From Ochrobactrum sp. RH2CCR150 (GTDB lineage: Bacteria > Pseudomonadota > Alphaproteobacteria > Rhizobiales > Rhizobiaceae): 64,000 bases of DNA. The notes beneath the pieces were generated by a model. That model worked only from the letters and a program-made list of their open reading frames with translations, did not search any database and was not told where the DNA came from. Positions 63,830-64,000 of this stretch are shown here, piece after piece. Each line of letters starts with the position of its first letter. Within the stretch, counting starts at the first letter, position 1. The translations under genes were made by a program, and so were the position numbers. The stretch lies in the NCBI GenBank assembly GCA_014138095.1, contig JACGXE010000005.1, forward strand, positions 310,001 through 374,000, written 5' to 3'.

Positions 63830-64000
63830 TTGCATAATATATTTTTATTTACAAGTATTAATCGTGTCTTTCAAAAAGGTAGCTATGTATATTTAGTCAT
63901 AGCTATCAACGCATTATTTATTGTTTCGCCCCAAATTGATCTGGCTTTTAGTCGGCATTTTTATCACTCGGGGGCCTTTTTCGCGGCAGATTCAGTTGGT
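63830..64000 (+). CDS. PAP2-type phosphatase N-terminus (partial)
   Basis: An open frame from TTG at 63830 runs off the right edge (57 residues). YLVIAINALFIVSPQIDLAF followed by SRHFYHSGAFF matches the N-terminal helix and loop of PAP2-superfamily lipid phosphatases such as LpxE. No ATG or GTG is in frame nearby, so the start is tentative; AGTGAG stands about 7 bases before the TTG. Lipid A 1-phosphatase or related activity is possible but the catalytic motifs are beyond the window. Confidence 0.6.
   Translation, partial: MHNIFLFTSINRVFQKGSYVYLVIAINALFIVSPQIDLAFSRHFYHSGAFFAADSVG

Overview
The window reads as an ordinary chromosomal stretch of an alphaproteobacterium of the order Rhizobiales, most likely the Brucella/Ochrobactrum group. 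This rests on gene content: a BA14K-family secreted protein, fused SecDF, DUF1127 and entericidin-like small proteins, a dimethylglycine-dehydrogenase-type oxidoreductase beside a GlxA/AraC regulator, and RBS and codon habits of a moderately high-GC genome. The species call is inference. About 50 protein genes and one tRNA are supported, coding is dense, and no phage, IS element, CRISPR array or recognisable defence system was seen.

Layout. 1-6 kb: end of a LysE-type exporter, serine/threonine dehydratase, RecD-like helicase, SpoIIAA-like protein, pdxJ, kup. 6-9.6 kb: TetR regulator with an adjacent perfect palindrome, ilvC, a PLP aminotransferase. 9.6-15.4 kb: BA14K protein, endonuclease/exonuclease/phosphatase protein, Nudix hydrolase, PhzF-like isomerase, flavin-binding protein, universal stress protein, GH10-like protein. 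15.4-21 kb: an isolated FNR-type box, then an HlyD/RbbA/ABC-2 export operon. 21-25.9 kb: cobalamin riboswitch controlling btuBFCD. 25.9-31.1 kb: a CUT2 sugar ABC transporter with an SDR and a divergent Gfo/Idh/MocA dehydrogenase, sharing one GGAA-N6-TTCC operator. 31-39 kb: a large anchored protein of unknown function, RbsD/FucU protein, EF-hand protein, tRNA-Lys, DedA, TerC-CBS fusion, small protein. 39-42 kb: sulfate transport sbp-cysT-cysW without cysA. 42-52 kb: YdeN-type hydrolase, UPF0104 membrane protein, Kef-type antiporter, SecDF, MscS-type channel. 52-57.9 kb: dimethylglycine dehydrogenase, GlxA regulator, DUF1127 protein divergent from a LysR regulator, entericidin. 58-64 kb: GT39 glycosyltransferase, a candidate structured RNA, valine-catabolic mmsB and acyl-CoA dehydrogenase, cobQ, and an AT-rich tail leading into a truncated PAP2-type phosphatase.

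Functional links. B12 is handled twice (import under a riboswitch; CobQ for synthesis). Branched-chain metabolism also appears twice (ilvC for synthesis; mmsB plus acyl-CoA dehydrogenase for breakdown). Several regulatory DNA signals are more interesting than the genes: the TetR palindrome and a second copy of its core at 59.8 kb, the FNR box at 15.46 kb, the sugar-operon operator, and the candidate small RNA at 59.64-59.80 kb.
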